From Raineya sp. (lineage in GTDB: Bacteria; Bacteroidota; Bacteroidia; Cytophagales; Thermonemataceae), in NCBI GenBank assembly GCA_025454915.1, contig JALONN010000008.1, positions 248,001 through 312,000 on the forward strand: a stretch of DNA of 64,000 nucleotides, read 5' to 3'. Within the stretch, counting starts at the first letter, position 1. The number at the start of each line of letters is the position of its first letter. Under the pieces are notes generated by a model, which saw only the letters and a list, made by a program, of their open reading frames with translations, had not been told where the DNA came from and did not search any database. The position numbers and the translations under genes are program-made. This document shows positions 41,288 through 49,975 of the stretch, in pieces.

Positions 41288-41311
41288 AAGGAGCTTGTAC
41301 ACAAACTCCTT
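41288..41311 (-). terminator. Terminator of fumarylacetoacetase gene
   Basis: Stem AGGAG(C)TTGT with ACAA(A)CTCCT around loop AC (41289-41310), followed on the minus strand by a run of T (CTTTTTTT). It lies 13 bp after the stop codon. Confidence 0.75.
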
Positions 41312-41323
41312 CAATATAAAATT

Positions 41324-42607
41324 TTATTTTTTAGTAGGCAAAATTTTACAAACACATTCTCCAAATCCAATTCTAATACCATCTTTTTCTCCATATCCTC
41401 TTATCACAACTGTATCACCATCTTCTATAAATTTGCGTTCTGAACCATCTTTGAGTTTAAGAGGTTTTGTACCTTTCCAAGTAAGCTCTAAAAGAGAACC
41501 GTAAGAGTCTGGAGATGAACCACTAATTGTACCAGAAGCACACATATCACCCACACGCATATTACAGCCTCCAACAGTATGGTGTGCCAACTGCTGACTC
41601 ATGTTCCAATACATGTATTTGAAATTGCTTTTACAAATAAGGCTTTCTTTTCCTTTATCAGGGGCAATAGAAACTTCTAAATTGATGTCAAAATTCTTTT
41701 TACCTTTAAATTTCAGATAATCCAATACTTCAGGCTTTTGTTTAGGTGTAGCCGTTCTGAATGGCTCAAGAGCATCAAGTGTTACAATCCAAGGCGAAAT
41801 GGTTGAAGCAAAGTTTTTAGCTAAAAATGGTCCGAGAGGCACATATTCCCATGCCTGAATGTCTCTAGCCGACCAGTCGTTGAAAAGTACCAAACCAAAA
41901 ATATAGTCTTCAGCATTTTCTGTGGTTACACTTTCACCCATTTGAGTATTTCCACCTACAATAAAAGCCACTTCCAACTCAAAATCGAGTTGGCGAGTAG
42001 GCGTGAAAAATGGTAGTTCTACATCAGCAGGCTTAATTTGCCCTTTAGGACGATGGATTTCTGTTCCTGAAATGACAATAGAAGAAGCTCTTCCATGATA
42101 ACCAACAGGCAAATGCTTCCAGTTTGGTAAAAGAGCATTTTTGGGGTCTCTAAACATACTGCCTACGTTAGTAGCATGTTCCATACTCGAATAAAAATCT
42201 GTATAGTCTCCAATTTGTACAGGTAAATGCATTACAACCTTATCAGCAGCATAAAAAGCTTGTTTTTGAGCTTCTTTATCATCTTTAAGCAGTGTATTAT
42301 CTTCCTGAAACAGCCAAGAAAGGTGTTCTCTTGTTTTACGCCAAACGGGTTTTCCTAAGGAAATAAAGTCGTTGAGGACTTCTGCATGAAACACAGAAGC
42401 ATCTTCTAAACGAAGTTTATCAAAAAAGCCTAATTCTACCAAAACACTTAAATCTATCACTGTATCACCAATACGGGTACAAGCTCTTGGGCTAGAACCC
42501 TGATATGAAAAAATACCAAAAGGAATATTTTGGATGGGAAAATCACTATTTTTAGGGACTTTTATCCAAGTTTTGAGGGCTGGGTTGTTTGCCTTAATCG
42601 TTGCCAT
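41324..42607 (-). CDS. fahA: Fumarylacetoacetase
   Basis: A 427-aa enzyme cleaving fumarylacetoacetate to fumarate and acetoacetate, the last step of tyrosine/phenylalanine degradation. N-terminal SH3-like domain (FGIFSYQGSSPRACTRIGD), then the FAH catalytic fold: YTDFYSSMEHATNVGSMFRD with catalytic His and metal-binding Asp126-type region, PVGYHGRASS, EVAFIVGG, DWSARDIQAWEYVPLGPF and SGTISG. I chose ATG 42605-42607; 10 upstream codons in frame are poorly conserved. Other tyrosine-degradation genes are not adjacent. Confidence 0.95.
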   Translation of the reverse strand: MATIKANNPALKTWIKVPKNSDFPIQNIPFGIFSYQGSSPRACTRIGDTVIDLSVLVELGFFDKLRLEDASVFHAEVLNDFISLGKPVWRKTREHLSWLFQEDNTLLKDDKEAQKQAFYAADKVVMHLPVQIGDYTDFYSSMEHATNVGSMFRDPKNALLPNWKHLPVGYHGRASSIVISGTEIHRPKGQIKPADVELPFFTPTRQLDFELEVAFIVGGNTQMGESVTTENAEDYIFGLVLFNDWSARDIQAWEYVPLGPFLAKNFASTISPWIVTLDALEPFRTATPKQKPEVLDYLKFKGKKNFDINLEVSIAPDKGKESLICKSNFKYMYWNMSQQLAHHTVGGCNMRVGDMCASGTISGSSPDSYGSLLELTWKGTKPLKLKDGSERKFIEDGDTVVIRGYGEKDGIRIGFGECVCKILPTKK

Positions 42608-42701
42608 ATTTGTATAAAAAATATTGTGGAATAACAATCTTCAAACACAAACATTGCTATTTTTTTTGAATTTGGCAACTCTAATCATATTTATAGTATT
42701 C

Positions 42702-43073
42702 TTAGAATAGTCCTTTGTACCTGTCATCAAAATGTTTTTGAATATCAAAGGTTTTATTTTGAATACTTTCTATAAGTTTTTTCGCTTTGATATTCATTTT
42801 TACAACAAATGGTCTAGCATCATGAATACAAGAATATGCATTACCATCTCTATCTGTGGCAAAATAATTCCCATCTTCTAAATCATAGAAAAGGAAAATA
42901 GTTGTATTTTCAAATAATAGTGGTATAATATCATCATAATTAATAAAACCTTTACAAGTATCATCTAATTGTATATAGAAATCTTCAATTTCAGTAGGTT
43001 CTAAATGAATACTTTCAGACTTGGGATATTTATTAGAATTAAAAAATTTGATTATTTTATCCCATAAACTCAT
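42702..43073 (-). CDS. Hypothetical cytoplasmic protein, possibly SUKH-like
   Basis: 123 aa, no signal peptide. The central LEDGNYFATDRDGNAYSCIHDARPF recalls the end of SUKH/SMI1-KNR4-type immunity folds (a Gly-Asn turn before two strands), but the match is weak and by eye. No toxin gene is adjacent. AT-rich. Read as an orphan protein of unknown role. Confidence 0.5.
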   Translation of the reverse strand: MSLWDKIIKFFNSNKYPKSESIHLEPTEIEDFYIQLDDTCKGFINYDDIIPLLFENTTIFLFYDLEDGNYFATDRDGNAYSCIHDARPFVVKMNIKAKKLIESIQNKTFDIQKHFDDRYKGLF

Positions 43074-43156
43074 AAATGCTCAAATATAAAAAAAGGTATA
43101 TGATAAATATTTTCAAAAGTTTTGTAAAATTAAAATCAATTTAGAAATATAAAAAA

Positions 43157-43747
43157 ATGCTTACAAGAGAAATTAGAGCTGTATATGATGACCAAACCAT
43201 AACGGTCTATCAGGCTTATCAAAAATCTATTGCTTTGGCTGCTGTTAAACATCAAAAATTTGTTTCTCCGTTTAAAATGGAACGAATGACGTGGATAAAA
43301 CCATCGTTTCTATGGATGATGTATCGTTGTGGTTGGGCAAGTAAAGAAAATCAAGAGCATGTATTGGCTATCAAAATAAAGCGAGAAGGCTTTGAATGGC
43401 TACTGAAAAATGCATGTTTATCACATTTTGTAGCTGAGTTGTACCAAACTGAAGAAAACTGGAAAAATAGTTTATCTGTTTCGCCTGTTCGGATTCAATG
43501 GGATCCTGAAAAGAATATTTATTTACATGATTTAGAATATCGTTCTATCCAAATCGGACTCAAGGGCATAGCTGTTGAAAAGTATGTAAATGAGTGGACA
43601 GTAGAGATAGAAGACATCACAGAATATTCTAAAGAAATAGGAAATCTGGTAAACCAAAAGAAAGTGGAAGAGGCACAAAAATTACTTCCTACAGAACGAA
43701 TATATCCCGTTTCGGAGGATATAAAGTTAATTATCGGGCATTCTTAG
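43157..43747 (+). CDS. DUF4291 protein
   Basis: 196 aa. The DUF4291 family is visible in REIRAVYDDQTITVYQAY, FKMERMTWIKPSFLWMMYR, WDPEKN and RSIQIGLKG. The compact alpha/beta protein has conserved Arg, Tyr and Trp but no catalytic motif I recognise. Found in many bacteria; function unknown. It stands alone between the 42702 gene and a lipoprotein gene. Confidence 0.85.
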   Translation: MLTREIRAVYDDQTITVYQAYQKSIALAAVKHQKFVSPFKMERMTWIKPSFLWMMYRCGWASKENQEHVLAIKIKREGFEWLLKNACLSHFVAELYQTEENWKNSLSVSPVRIQWDPEKNIYLHDLEYRSIQIGLKGIAVEKYVNEWTVEIEDITEYSKEIGNLVNQKKVEEAQKLLPTERIYPVSEDIKLIIGHS

Positions 43748-43809
43748 AAAAAATATTTTTTATGGAAAACCAGAGCTTTTAGCATCTATATTAAAAACGC
43801 TTAACTTTT

Positions 43810-44715
43810 ATGAATTTTAAACTTTTTTTCTCTGCTTTTTTCTCATTTTTAGTTTCAGCCTGTAGCAATAAAACAACGAACAACACCAATAACAATACAA
43901 CTAATCCTGAAAAAGAAGATAAAATTAAAAGAGGAACCTTATACTATTATTCTAAATTAGAAAAAGAAGGACGTTTGATGGTAAATGAAGGGGATAGAAT
44001 AGTAGCTCAGGCTCAATTATATTATCACTCAAAACCAAAAGGTGTAATGGATGGAGATGGTGGGACAAATTTATATCTGGAAATACCTTCAAAAACACTC
44101 TTAGAAATAGGCAAAACCTATGATATTCATAATGAAACACTTGCTTGCTTTGTTGCAAATTGGGCTAGTCCATACCATTATGAAGTGCTTTCTAAAGATA
44201 AAGTAAAAGGGAAATTCTCAATTGTGGCTTATCAAAAATATGAGTATTTGCATGTTGAGTTTGATATTAGCCTGATTGAGCCAAATCATGATTTTAAAGG
44301 ATTTAAAGATACCATAGAGTTTACACTCGACAACCCTTGGCGTAAAGTACCACAAGGAAACATTGATTGGGAGGGTTTTTCTAAAGAGAGTACAGAAAAA
44401 ATAACACTGGAAAATATTACAGGCTCTTGGGAAGCTCAGAATTTGACAAATAAAAATTTTCAAGATAAAACAGACCTAATGGATACTCTGTTATTTGTTA
44501 AATTGCCTATTCCTCTCACAATAGATGAGAAAAAGCTGAAAAGCCATACAATGGATAAAATGACATCGTTTGATTTAAAGGATAATCAGATTATACTAAA
44601 AGATGAGTACAAAACCATTGGTTTTATCAATTTTTTGGATAAAAAACATTTAACCGTTACTTGGAAAAATAAGTATAATTATCAGCGTTTGCGTTATCAT
44701 AAAAAAATGAATTAA
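43810..44715 (+). CDS. Hypothetical lipoprotein
   Basis: 301 aa with lipobox SFLVSACSN followed by an Asn/Thr-rich linker. The body is beta-rich; the last part (ITGSWEAQN ... DNQIILKDEYKTIGFINF) reads like a lipocalin-type META/DUF-like fold, by eye only. It is followed after one base by the membrane gene at 44717, so the two are surely one operon. Confidence 0.65.
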   Translation: MNFKLFFSAFFSFLVSACSNKTTNNTNNNTTNPEKEDKIKRGTLYYYSKLEKEGRLMVNEGDRIVAQAQLYYHSKPKGVMDGDGGTNLYLEIPSKTLLEIGKTYDIHNETLACFVANWASPYHYEVLSKDKVKGKFSIVAYQKYEYLHVEFDISLIEPNHDFKGFKDTIEFTLDNPWRKVPQGNIDWEGFSKESTEKITLENITGSWEAQNLTNKNFQDKTDLMDTLLFVKLPIPLTIDEKKLKSHTMDKMTSFDLKDNQIILKDEYKTIGFINFLDKKHLTVTWKNKYNYQRLRYHKKMN

Positions 44716-44716
44716 A

Positions 44717-45460
44717 ATGAAAAAGACTTCAATCATACCACTTGTTATAGCTGTTATTTTAATTTTTTTAGGAATATTTCTTCAAATACAAAAACAAGGC
44801 TTGATAGTTTTTGGTAGTATTTATGGAATAGCTTTATGTCTGTTAGCTATTTATGTATATGCCAAAAACGCTGATAATCAGCATAACAAGGTTTTTAAAG
44901 AAGGAATCCCAACACTTGGAGAAGTATTACCTTCACAGGGAGGAGCATTATCTGTGAAAATAAAAACTTTGGATAAAAAAGAAGTAATTGGCGAAATAGC
45001 TTTAGTAGTTTATAAAAACAGAAAACACCCTTTATCGTATTTTAATGTGGGTATGCGAGTGCCTATTCGATATGATGCCCAAAACCCTAAAAAAATGATA
45101 TTGGAGATGGAAATGGATAAAAATATTCTCCAAGAACTTTTTGACCAAGAGTTTAAAATCTGGGGTATTACCAACGATAAAGATATTGAAATAAGAAAAA
45201 AGGGTACAAAAGCATCAGGGGTTATCATAGCTTCGGAGGCAACAGGAAAGCTTGTGAATAATCACACAGAAATGAAGCTGACTGTAAAAATCACCAAACC
45301 CAATGGTGAAATGTATGAAACAACTTTATACAAAGTGGTTTTGGCTGTTGATATACACCTCACGCAGGTAGGGCGTGTACATACTTTTTTTTACGAAGAA
45401 CAACATCCCAACAATGCTGTTTTAGTGTTTCAAGATGGAGGATATGCCATTTATTTGTGA
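44717..45460 (+). CDS. Membrane protein with DUF3592-like repeats
   Basis: 247 aa. Two N-terminal helices (IIPLVIAVILIFLGIFL, GSIYGIALCLLAIYVYA) and then two related beta units: one at 62-115 (PTLGEVLPSQ ... GMRVPIRYDAQNPKKMIL) and one at 165-245 (KASGVIIASEATG ... VGRVHTFFYEEQHPNNAVL). Their pattern, with G(x)V...P..., strand, and YDPxNP-like turn, matches DUF3592. Function is unknown; coupled to the lipoprotein upstream. Confidence 0.65.
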   Translation: MKKTSIIPLVIAVILIFLGIFLQIQKQGLIVFGSIYGIALCLLAIYVYAKNADNQHNKVFKEGIPTLGEVLPSQGGALSVKIKTLDKKEVIGEIALVVYKNRKHPLSYFNVGMRVPIRYDAQNPKKMILEMEMDKNILQELFDQEFKIWGITNDKDIEIRKKGTKASGVIIASEATGKLVNNHTEMKLTVKITKPNGEMYETTLYKVVLAVDIHLTQVGRVHTFFYEEQHPNNAVLVFQDGGYAIYL

Positions 45461-45552
45461 AAATAGAAATACAATTCTTCATGGAGAACATTGTATTTAA
45501 GGTTGAACCTGTCTAACATTTCTAATAAAAGCATCTTTTTTCTGTCAGATGA

Positions 45553-45594
45553 TAGTCAGACAAGAAAAAATTAGGGATACTTTCGGTCTGACTA
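45553..45594. repeat. Inverted repeat with 9-bp arms
   Basis: TAGTCAGAC and GTCTGACTA are exact complements separated by 24 bp. It may be a dispersed intergenic repeat or the terminator region of the gene ending at 45460. Confidence 0.45.
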
Positions 45595-45812
45595 CCAAAA
45601 TGTAATGAGGCGAAGTCATCTTAAATTATACCGTTTTAAAAAAAAAACAATTGAATGTTGCAACATTTAATTTGCAAGTTTTTATTGAAAAAACAATAAA
45701 AACTTACATTGTTTTTTTAGTTGTTGTCAAATAAAATATAGATAATAACTAAATGAAAGGTGTTTTATATATAAAAAAGTTAAAAAAAACTTTTTTATTA
45801 CATGATTATAAA

Positions 45813-45829
45813 ATCAGGGATTCCCTGAT
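45813..45829. promoter_or_regulatory. Candidate operator upstream of the LuxR-type gene
   Basis: ATCAGGGA-T-TCCCTGAT is an inverted repeat with 8-bp arms around one central base. It lies 85 bp before the start of the LuxR gene and just upstream of a TTTG (45840-45843) that could be a -33 element, an activator-like position. Confidence 0.5.
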
Positions 45830-45913
45830 GCGTAGGAGTTTTGGATTGCTTAAATTGGTGCATACTTAAATGAAAGAATATTTTTTCGTCTGCCATTTAA
45901 CTACAAAACACTT

Positions 45914-46618
45914 ATGCCAAATGAATTTGAGAATATTGCTGCCTTCCAACAATTATTCTATGTAATTGACTCCTTGTTATCGAAAGGAAAAATACAAATA
46001 GAGGACATAGAGCTTGTCTCAAAAGATGTAATGATTCATCTAAATAGAAAAGATGATTTAAAAGTAGCTCACATGAGCCAGTCCGTTGAAAATATCTTAG
46101 AGTTACATCCAGAAGAGATTTTAAAGATGGATACAGAAACATTTTTTGGAAATTATGTTTCTCCTGAAACAGTTAAAAACACTTTCCCAAAAATTATCGG
46201 ACACTATCAAAAAGAAGATAAAAATGGAATAGTTACAGTAACACAAGATGTAAAAGCTCTAAAAGCTACCAATTATAGCACAATTTTGACTAATGCAAAA
46301 GTGTACAAAAAAGAAAACATGTTTTTTGCAATGAGCATTTTATTAAAAGACTTAGAAAAAGTAACCCATAAAATAAACAAAGCTATAGAGCTAGATAACT
46401 TTATGAGAAGCCATTATGCTGAATTTATGAGTCTTACCAAACAAGAAAAAGTAGTTTTGGGCTTACTAGCAGAGGGACTTAGAAATGAAGACATAGCTGA
46501 GAAACTCTTTATCTCTTCACATACAGTACGAGCTCACCGAAGAAATATAAACGAAAAACTGAGTATTAAGCATTTTAAAGACATTCTCCAATACGCCCAA
46601 GCCTTCGATTTACTCTGA
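45914..46618 (+). CDS. LuxR family transcriptional regulator with PAS-like sensor domain
   Basis: 234 aa. Residues 10-155 form a PAS-like sensing domain (MSQSVENILELHPEEILKMD is the typical N-terminal cap). The C-terminal LuxR/GerE helix-turn-helix is clear: SLTKQEKVVLGLLAEGLRNEDIAEKLFISSHTVRAHRRNINEKL in sense, recognition helix at ISSHTVRAHRRNINEKL. Cytoplasmic. The long upstream region with a palindrome at 45813-45829 suggests autoregulation, by analogy with LuxR family practice. A 9-bp stem follows the stop at 46621-46640. Confidence 0.88.
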   Translation: MPNEFENIAAFQQLFYVIDSLLSKGKIQIEDIELVSKDVMIHLNRKDDLKVAHMSQSVENILELHPEEILKMDTETFFGNYVSPETVKNTFPKIIGHYQKEDKNGIVTVTQDVKALKATNYSTILTNAKVYKKENMFFAMSILLKDLEKVTHKINKAIELDNFMRSHYAEFMSLTKQEKVVLGLLAEGLRNEDIAEKLFISSHTVRAHRRNINEKLSIKHFKDILQYAQAFDLL

Positions 46619-46620
46619 AA

Positions 46621-46640
46621 AATAGGCACTTGTGCCTATT
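46621..46640 (+). terminator. Hairpin after the LuxR gene
   Basis: AATAGGCAC-TT-GTGCCTATT: a 9-bp stem with a 2-nt loop directly after the stop. No T-run follows, so it may be only a weak terminator. Confidence 0.45.
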
Positions 46641-46772
46641 GTGAGAAATAGGAGGATGGGTATATTTGGTTATGTTTTACTAAACTTACAAGGTTATGAA
46701 AAATTTATTTATGATGATCATATGTTTCTACTTTGTAAGCTTAAAATTGACAGTAATTTAAAAAATAAAAAT

Positions 46773-47873
46773 ATGAAAAAAGTAGCAATCTCATTATTTG
46801 TCTTTTGTGCGTTTCTTGAAATTGTGTCTGCTCAACAATCTAAGAAAATTAAGCTTAACCCTGTGGATATAGCTTTAGACCTACCTATGGGCTATAAAGA
46901 AAGAACCTTCATAAGAGGTTTAGCAGGTTTTACAAATAAGATAGACCAATTGGTAGGTTCAATGATACTGATTGAGGACAGTAAAACAATTGTTTTGACA
47001 CGTTTTGTAAAACAAGATGCACCACCTCTTATAACATCTTCTACATCTGATGTCATTTATAGTGCAAAAATTAATTCAAAATTTAAATTGAATGGAAACT
47101 ATGCTATTGCTTCAACCAAAGTTGAAAATAACTCAGTGTACGAATTGATAGTAACTGATGTTGGTATTGCTTTCTTAAATGAAAACACTATTCCTTATTT
47201 AGAAATTTGTCAGGCTTCTAAAAATGTCAGCCCTCAAACAAAAAAAAATACTTATTATGTAAGGTCAGCAAAATTAACAACTATTTATACAAAAGCCTTC
47301 AAAAAAGTAGAAGGTGCAACCAATGTGAGTGGTACTGTATTTAGTATAGGTGGTGAAGTGTATAGTAGTTCAGACAATTTTAGAGTTGATTATGTAGTTT
47401 CTGTTGATATAGTTAGCTTAGATAAATTATTGTCATTGCACAACTGTGACCAAATTATCAGTAGTGAAGAACTGAAGGCAAGGGAAAAAGCAGAAAAAGC
47501 GAGGCAAGAAGCAATCAAAGCAGAGGAGGAAAAAAAAGCAAAAGAAACAGAGTTAAATGCAAAAATAGTAGAAATTGAACTTCTAAAAAAAGAAGCTCAG
47601 CAAACAACAGAACTTAAAGAGAAGTTAAGGGAAGCAGAAGAAAAGGAAAGGCAATTAAAAATGGAACTTGAAAAAGCAAAAAAACAATCAGATGAATTAA
47701 CCTTAAAAGCAAAAAATGATGAAAAAAATGCACAAGACAAAGAGAAAAGCATTATTACTTTTAAAAATAAAGATGGTAAAACTCTTGAAATAAAAAGTCT
47801 AGAAGAACTAAGTCCTGAAAAACTTAAAGAATTGGGATTTGACGTTGAAATATTGAAAGAATCCAAAAAATAA
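46773..47873 (+). CDS. Secreted coiled-coil protein
   Basis: 366 aa after choosing ATG 46773, which gives the signal peptide MKKVAISLFVFCAFLEIVSAQ; a longer frame from 46632 lacks conserved sequence. Residues 25-240 are a globular domain of unknown family (VKQDAPPLITSSTSDVIYSAK, RSAKLTTIYTKAFKKVEG). Residues 265-345 are a long coiled coil (EELKAREKAEKARQEAIKAEEEKK in sense), ending with ILKESKK. Likely periplasmic or surface. It follows the LuxR gene but is probably independently transcribed. Confidence 0.75.
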   Translation: MKKVAISLFVFCAFLEIVSAQQSKKIKLNPVDIALDLPMGYKERTFIRGLAGFTNKIDQLVGSMILIEDSKTIVLTRFVKQDAPPLITSSTSDVIYSAKINSKFKLNGNYAIASTKVENNSVYELIVTDVGIAFLNENTIPYLEICQASKNVSPQTKKNTYYVRSAKLTTIYTKAFKKVEGATNVSGTVFSIGGEVYSSSDNFRVDYVVSVDIVSLDKLLSLHNCDQIISSEELKAREKAEKARQEAIKAEEEKKAKETELNAKIVEIELLKKEAQQTTELKEKLREAEEKERQLKMELEKAKKQSDELTLKAKNDEKNAQDKEKSIITFKNKDGKTLEIKSLEELSPEKLKELGFDVEILKESKK

Positions 47874-47922
47874 AGGTTATTTACAATATTGATTATAAAA
47901 TTCATAATTTCAAATAAATGAC

Positions 47923-47950
47923 CAAAGGTACAGTTTAGGCTGTACCTTTG
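47923..47950. terminator. Bidirectional terminator
   Basis: 11-bp stem CAAAGGTACAG (47923-47933) with CTGTACCTTTG (47940-47950), 6-nt loop; between convergent genes ending at 47873 and 47982. Confidence 0.85.
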
Positions 47951-47981
47951 ACCTTTTTAAAGTATAATAGAAATTAACTAT

Positions 47982-48578
47982 TTATTGTTTACTGTTATTA
48001 GCCACTATATTCAGACCAATTTCAAATTCGTTTTCAATCATTTTATCGGCAGCAGTGCCAACAAGGCTAGAACGATAAGTAATATCCCATTTGGTACGAT
48101 CTACTTTTAATGTACCTGTTGCTGTTAGTTTCATGCTGTTAGCATTTACAGTAATAGGGAAAGTAATCTCTTTTGTAATCCCTTTGATAGTAAGTTTTCC
48201 TGTAACATCATGGGTGTTGTTACCTTTGTTTGTGGCTTTGGTTAGCTCGAAAGTAGCTTTTGGATATTTGGCAACACTAAAGAAATCATCACTTTTCAGG
48301 TGACCTAATAATTTTTCAGCCATTCCTCCTTGTAAATCTAGTACAGTCATAGAGGTCATATCCATTGTAAAAGATGCACTAGTAATATTTCCGCCTGACA
48401 TCGTAATTTTGCCATCTGTAAGTTTTAAATCACCATTGTGTTTGCCTCCTACCTTATAGCCAACCCAAGTAAGATTACTCACTTTTGTATCTACGTTATA
48501 GTTTACAGTTTTGATAAAGCTGAAAGCACTCAAAATAACAATGAGAGCAATAGCTACTGTAGAAAGTAAATTTTTCAT
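47982..48578 (-). CDS. YceI family protein (periplasmic lipid/isoprenoid-binding lipocalin-like)
   Basis: 198 aa with a signal peptide or membrane anchor (STVAIALIVILSAFSFI). The YceI beta-barrel is clear: YNVDTKVSNLTWVGYKVGGKHNGDLKL, ISASFTMDM-type strand and GKLTIKGITKEITFP, ending VDRTKWDITYRS. Members bind long isoprenoids such as ubiquinone precursors. Genes nearby do not suggest a specific ligand. Confidence 0.92.
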   Translation of the reverse strand: MKNLLSTVAIALIVILSAFSFIKTVNYNVDTKVSNLTWVGYKVGGKHNGDLKLTDGKITMSGGNITSASFTMDMTSMTVLDLQGGMAEKLLGHLKSDDFFSVAKYPKATFELTKATNKGNNTHDVTGKLTIKGITKEITFPITVNANSMKLTATGTLKVDRTKWDITYRSSLVGTAADKMIENEFEIGLNIVANNSKQ

Positions 48579-48702
48579 GTTTTTGGTTTGTTTAAAATTA
48601 AAAAATAAGAAAACGAATACTTTTTAAATATCTATACAAATATATGTTATAACATTTAAAAATAGAAATTATGCTTTATTTCATTTGGTATGAAAAAGAT
48701 TA

Positions 48703-49815
48703 TTATTGCTTATTTTGTTGCTCTTCTAACATTTTTCTTTCAGCTTCTTGTTGTACTCTCAACAAAGAATCTTGAATGCGTTGCATACGAATAAGCTCTA
48801 ATTTTTGTTGTAAACTTGCTAGAGCTTGTCTGCTAATAAGATTCTCAGGCTCTTGTTGGACAGCTTTTTTATAAAAATCTATGGCTACGGTCTTTTTCTC
48901 TAAGAATTCATGGCAATTTCCAATGTAATAATTAATCTTTGATAAGTCTTTTTTATAACGATATGTATTTTCAAAAAGAGTAAGAGCTTCTTGATATTTG
49001 CCTGCTTTCCAAGCCTGAATGCCAAGCTCATAAGAGGCTTTATAAAGGGTATTATTAATCAAATAAGCTTTGGAGTAATATTTTTGGGCACTATCAATAT
49101 CTTTTAAAGCCTGATAGCCAATGGCTGTTTCTAAAAGCAGACTGTCATATTTACTTCTTATCTGTAAGCCCTTTTTTGCCCAAACAATAGCTTTTTCGTG
49201 TTTTTCATAATGATTATACAATGTTGCAATGTGTAGATATGCCTCCACTAAATCAGGGTTAAACGATAATGCTTTTGTAAAATGCGAAAAAGCTTGTGTT
49301 GTATCATTTTGTGTAGTTGCCCACTTTCCCTGCCAATAATATAACTGTGGGTCATTGGGGTAAATACTTTTCGTTTTTGTAATGAGTTTGTTAGCCAAAA
49401 TACTATCTTGAGCATCTATGGCTGATTGTAGTCCAAATAAAAGAATAGGCAGAGCTTGTGGCTCTAGGCGATAAGCCTCTTGCCACGATTTTCTGGCTTG
49501 GGTAATCTGTTTATTTTTATACTTGCTTTGAGCTTCCAGAAGATAAAGCTTCCAGTGGGGGGCAATAATAATAGCCTTCTGTAGAAAACTTTCAGTTTTA
49601 GAGTATTCTTTTTTATAATAATGCCATAAGGCAATTTTATATAAAATATCCACATTTTCGGGGTCATCTTCCAAGGCGTTTTGCAAAGCTTGTAATGAAC
49701 TAATAGAGGAAAGAGCCTCAATATCTGTATTTTCTCTAATTTTCAAATTTTTTGTATTTTCACTACATGAAAATAAGCTACCTATTGCTATCAAAAATAT
49801 TAAAATCTTCTGCAT
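48703..49815 (-). CDS. TPR-repeat lipoprotein
   Basis: 370 aa with lipobox IGSLFSCSE. About six tetratricopeptide repeats follow (for example YKIALWHYYKKEYSKTESFLQKA, AYLHIATLYNHYEKHEKAIVWAKKG, KASYELGIQAWKAGKYQEALTLFEN, in sense) and a C-terminal coiled coil rich in Gln and Glu (RMQRIQDSLLRVQQEAERK). A scaffold for a protein complex in the periplasm or outer membrane is likely. No partner is nearby. Confidence 0.85.
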   Translation of the reverse strand: MQKILIFLIAIGSLFSCSENTKNLKIRENTDIEALSSISSLQALQNALEDDPENVDILYKIALWHYYKKEYSKTESFLQKAIIIAPHWKLYLLEAQSKYKNKQITQARKSWQEAYRLEPQALPILLFGLQSAIDAQDSILANKLITKTKSIYPNDPQLYYWQGKWATTQNDTTQAFSHFTKALSFNPDLVEAYLHIATLYNHYEKHEKAIVWAKKGLQIRSKYDSLLLETAIGYQALKDIDSAQKYYSKAYLINNTLYKASYELGIQAWKAGKYQEALTLFENTYRYKKDLSKINYYIGNCHEFLEKKTVAIDFYKKAVQQEPENLISRQALASLQQKLELIRMQRIQDSLLRVQQEAERKMLEEQQNKQ

Positions 49816-49975
49816 TGTTTATTTATTTCACGCAAATTAGGTTTTTTCTCAATGAAGCAGAAACTTCATTTGATTTTTTTTGCAAAAATCATGTGTATAT
49901 ACTAATATCGGAGTTCAGAGCTAAAATGAAAAATTTCACTTTCTTCAAATACACCCTACGCCTAACATTCGAGAT

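Larger units (their letters stand above)
45461..45913. other. 453-bp intergenic region with inverted repeats
   Basis: The longest gene-free stretch. It holds an inverted repeat with 9-bp arms TAGTCAGAC (45553-45561) and GTCTGACTA (45586-45594), a poor repeat-like sequence (ATGAGGCGAAGTCATC, from about 45605) and the palindrome at 45813-45829. No ORF or RNA gene was recognised. Confidence 0.5.

Noticed and set aside
46632..46772. Upstream extension of the secreted coiled-coil protein
   Set aside because: Signal peptide begins at ATG 46773; the upstream part includes hairpin sequence after the LuxR gene.
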